A DNA stretch of 64,000 nt from Pseudohalioglobus sediminis (lineage in GTDB: Bacteria; Pseudomonadota; Gammaproteobacteria; Pseudomonadales; Halieaceae): the NCBI RefSeq assembly GCF_008370495.1, contig NZ_VTUX01000003.1, positions 248,001 through 312,000 on the forward strand, read 5' to 3'. This document shows positions 63,153 to 64,000 of this stretch, piece by piece. The stretch's first letter is position 1. Every line of letters begins with the position of its first letter. A program made the translations under genes and the position numbers. Under the pieces are notes generated by a model. It made no database searches, was not told the origin of the DNA, and saw only the letters and a list, made by a program, of their open reading frames with translations.

Positions 63153-64000
63153 GTGGCCAAGCAAATCACACGAAGAGACTTTCTCAACGGCGTTACCATC
63201 AGCCTGGCCGGCGCGGCCATGGTCAGCCCACAGACAGCACTGGCGGAGGCGGTAAAGTCAGCATCGGGACACTCAGGCGATTACTACCCGCCGGCGTTGA
63301 CTGGTATTCGCGGCAATCATGACGGCGCATTTGAAGTGTCACATGCCCTGGCCTGGAACGGCGAAAAGCCTTCCAGTTACCAGGACCTGGATGAAGAGTA
63401 TGACCTGGTAGTGGTAGGCGCGGGCATCAGCGGCCTGGCTGCCGCCCTGTTCTACCAGCAGAAGGCTCGAAAAAATGCACGCATCCTGCTGCTGGATAAC
63501 CACGATGAATTTGGCGGCCACGCCAGGCGCAATGAATTTCATAGTCAGGGCCAGATGTTGCTCGGCCCCGGTGGCAGCGGTAACTTCCAGGATTCTCACC
63601 TCTATTCCCAGCAATCCAAAAATCTGATCAGTGATCTCGGCTTTGATCTGAACAAGGTGAGGGATGCCATGGCACCCGGCTGGGGCATGGCAGACGCAGA
63701 TGTTGAAGTTGGCCTGTATACCGACAGAAAACACTTCGGTGAGGACAAAATCGTCAACGGTCCCTGGATGGGCACCTGGTTCGGCATGGGCAACTACCGG
63801 GAGCTTATCCAATCCCTGACGGTACCCGCTTCCGAGCAAAAAAAACTCATCGCATTTGTGGAGGGCACCCTTGAGCTCCAGAAGGCAATACCAGAGAAGA
63901 ATATCAAGGGCTTCCTCAAGAGCACGAGTTACCAGGCGTTCCTGACAGATTACGTTGGACTGGCGGAACCCACCTCATCTCTGTGGAACACCATCATCGG
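63153..64000 (+). CDS. Tat-exported FAD-dependent oxidoreductase, 3' truncated
   Basis: At least 282 residues; the gene runs past the window end. GTG 63153 follows GGAGG by 6 bases. The signal peptide has TRRDFLNG (twin arginine) and ends at about TALAEA. The FAD motif GAGISGLAAAL appears at about residues 90-100, followed by FGGHARRNEF. GIRGNHDGAFEVSHALAW is typical of spermidine-dehydrogenase-like proteins (SpdH family). In this context the periplasmic substrate could be a lipid or polyamine; unknown. It is the third gene of the P450 transcript. Confidence 0.82.
   Translation, partial: MAKQITRRDFLNGVTISLAGAAMVSPQTALAEAVKSASGHSGDYYPPALTGIRGNHDGAFEVSHALAWNGEKPSSYQDLDEEYDLVVVGAGISGLAAALFYQQKARKNARILLLDNHDEFGGHARRNEFHSQGQMLLGPGGSGNFQDSHLYSQQSKNLISDLGFDLNKVRDAMAPGWGMADADVEVGLYTDRKHFGEDKIVNGPWMGTWFGMGNYRELIQSLTVPASEQKKLIAFVEGTLELQKAIPEKNIKGFLKSTSYQAFLTDYVGLAEPTSSLWNTII

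Overview
The window looks like chromosome of a marine, lipid-oriented gammaproteobacterium. The mix of wax-ester synthesis genes (an alcohol-forming fatty acyl-CoA reductase very like the Marinobacter enzyme and two WS/DGATs), many acyl-CoA dehydrogenases, SDRs and phytanoyl-CoA dioxygenases, and a P450/DUF35/thiolase-like catabolic block suggests the Halieaceae/Spongiibacteraceae/Marinobacter neighbourhood. That placement is inferred from gene content and was not tested by phylogeny. The DNA is GC-rich and densely coding. No complete tRNA, rRNA, CRISPR array or intact insertion sequence was found.

Layout. 1-6.3 kb: truncated gamma-glutamyltransferase, secreted serine hydrolase, MsrA, a PhyH dioxygenase, a biotinyl/carboxyltransferase fusion and a small protein. 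6.4-13.9 kb: wax-ester block with an acyl-ACP-reductase-like fusion protein, the fatty acyl-CoA reductase and two WS/DGATs. 14-22.6 kb: a DUF3604 lipoprotein, an unknown protein, an AstE/M14-type deacylase, MscS and DUF1003 membrane proteins, two small lipoproteins, a YvlD-type membrane protein and an EamA transporter. 22.6-36.7 kb: LLM-type oxidoreductase, DmdC-like acyl-CoA dehydrogenase, a beta-propeller lipoprotein, a steroid 5-alpha-reductase-like membrane enzyme, an MFS transporter, nitronate monooxygenase, an MDR reductase, a metallo-beta-lactamase fold hydrolase, a tandem DsbA-like protein, an SDR and small proteins. 36.8-39.2 kb: a second member of the unknown family of the 16.5-kb gene, convergent with a TauD-type dioxygenase fused to an acyl-carrier domain. 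39.5-50.8 kb: acyl-CoA dehydrogenase plus its APH-like partner, SDR, HMG-CoA reductase, a second PhyH protein with an extra N-terminal domain, a SulP transporter, a kelch protein, a tautomerase and a winged-helix/TPR regulator. 50.8-51.5 kb: an integration-scar-like stretch carrying a tRNA-Ser 3' end without the tRNA body. 51.5-64 kb: a catabolic regulon.

The last 12.5 kb is the most coherent system. Genes sit in divergent pairs: [3Fe-4S]-type ferredoxin, deacetylase-family hydrolase, [2Fe-2S] ferredoxin, hydrolase and SDR face ALDH and a DUF35 protein; nitronate monooxygenase faces a double-hotdog hydratase and an SDR; a thiolase-like protein faces a P450, an NTF2-like protein and a Tat-exported flavoprotein. 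All three divergent promoter regions carry the same element, ACTnnnCACnnnTGTAAAG, an imperfect dyad with half-site CTnTACA. This points to one transcription factor, not encoded here, controlling the block. The thiolase-like protein lacks the normal nucleophilic cysteine and is accompanied by DUF35 and MaoC-type proteins, as in the retro-aldol endings of steroid side-chain degradation. I infer a P450-initiated route that oxidises and shortens a polycyclic or isoprenoid side chain; the substrate is unknown.

Other unusual items are the dioxygenase-carrier fusion and its unknown neighbour family, and the acyl-ACP-reductase-like fusion whose lysine/serine-rich tail resembles a tail on the neighbouring wax synthase.
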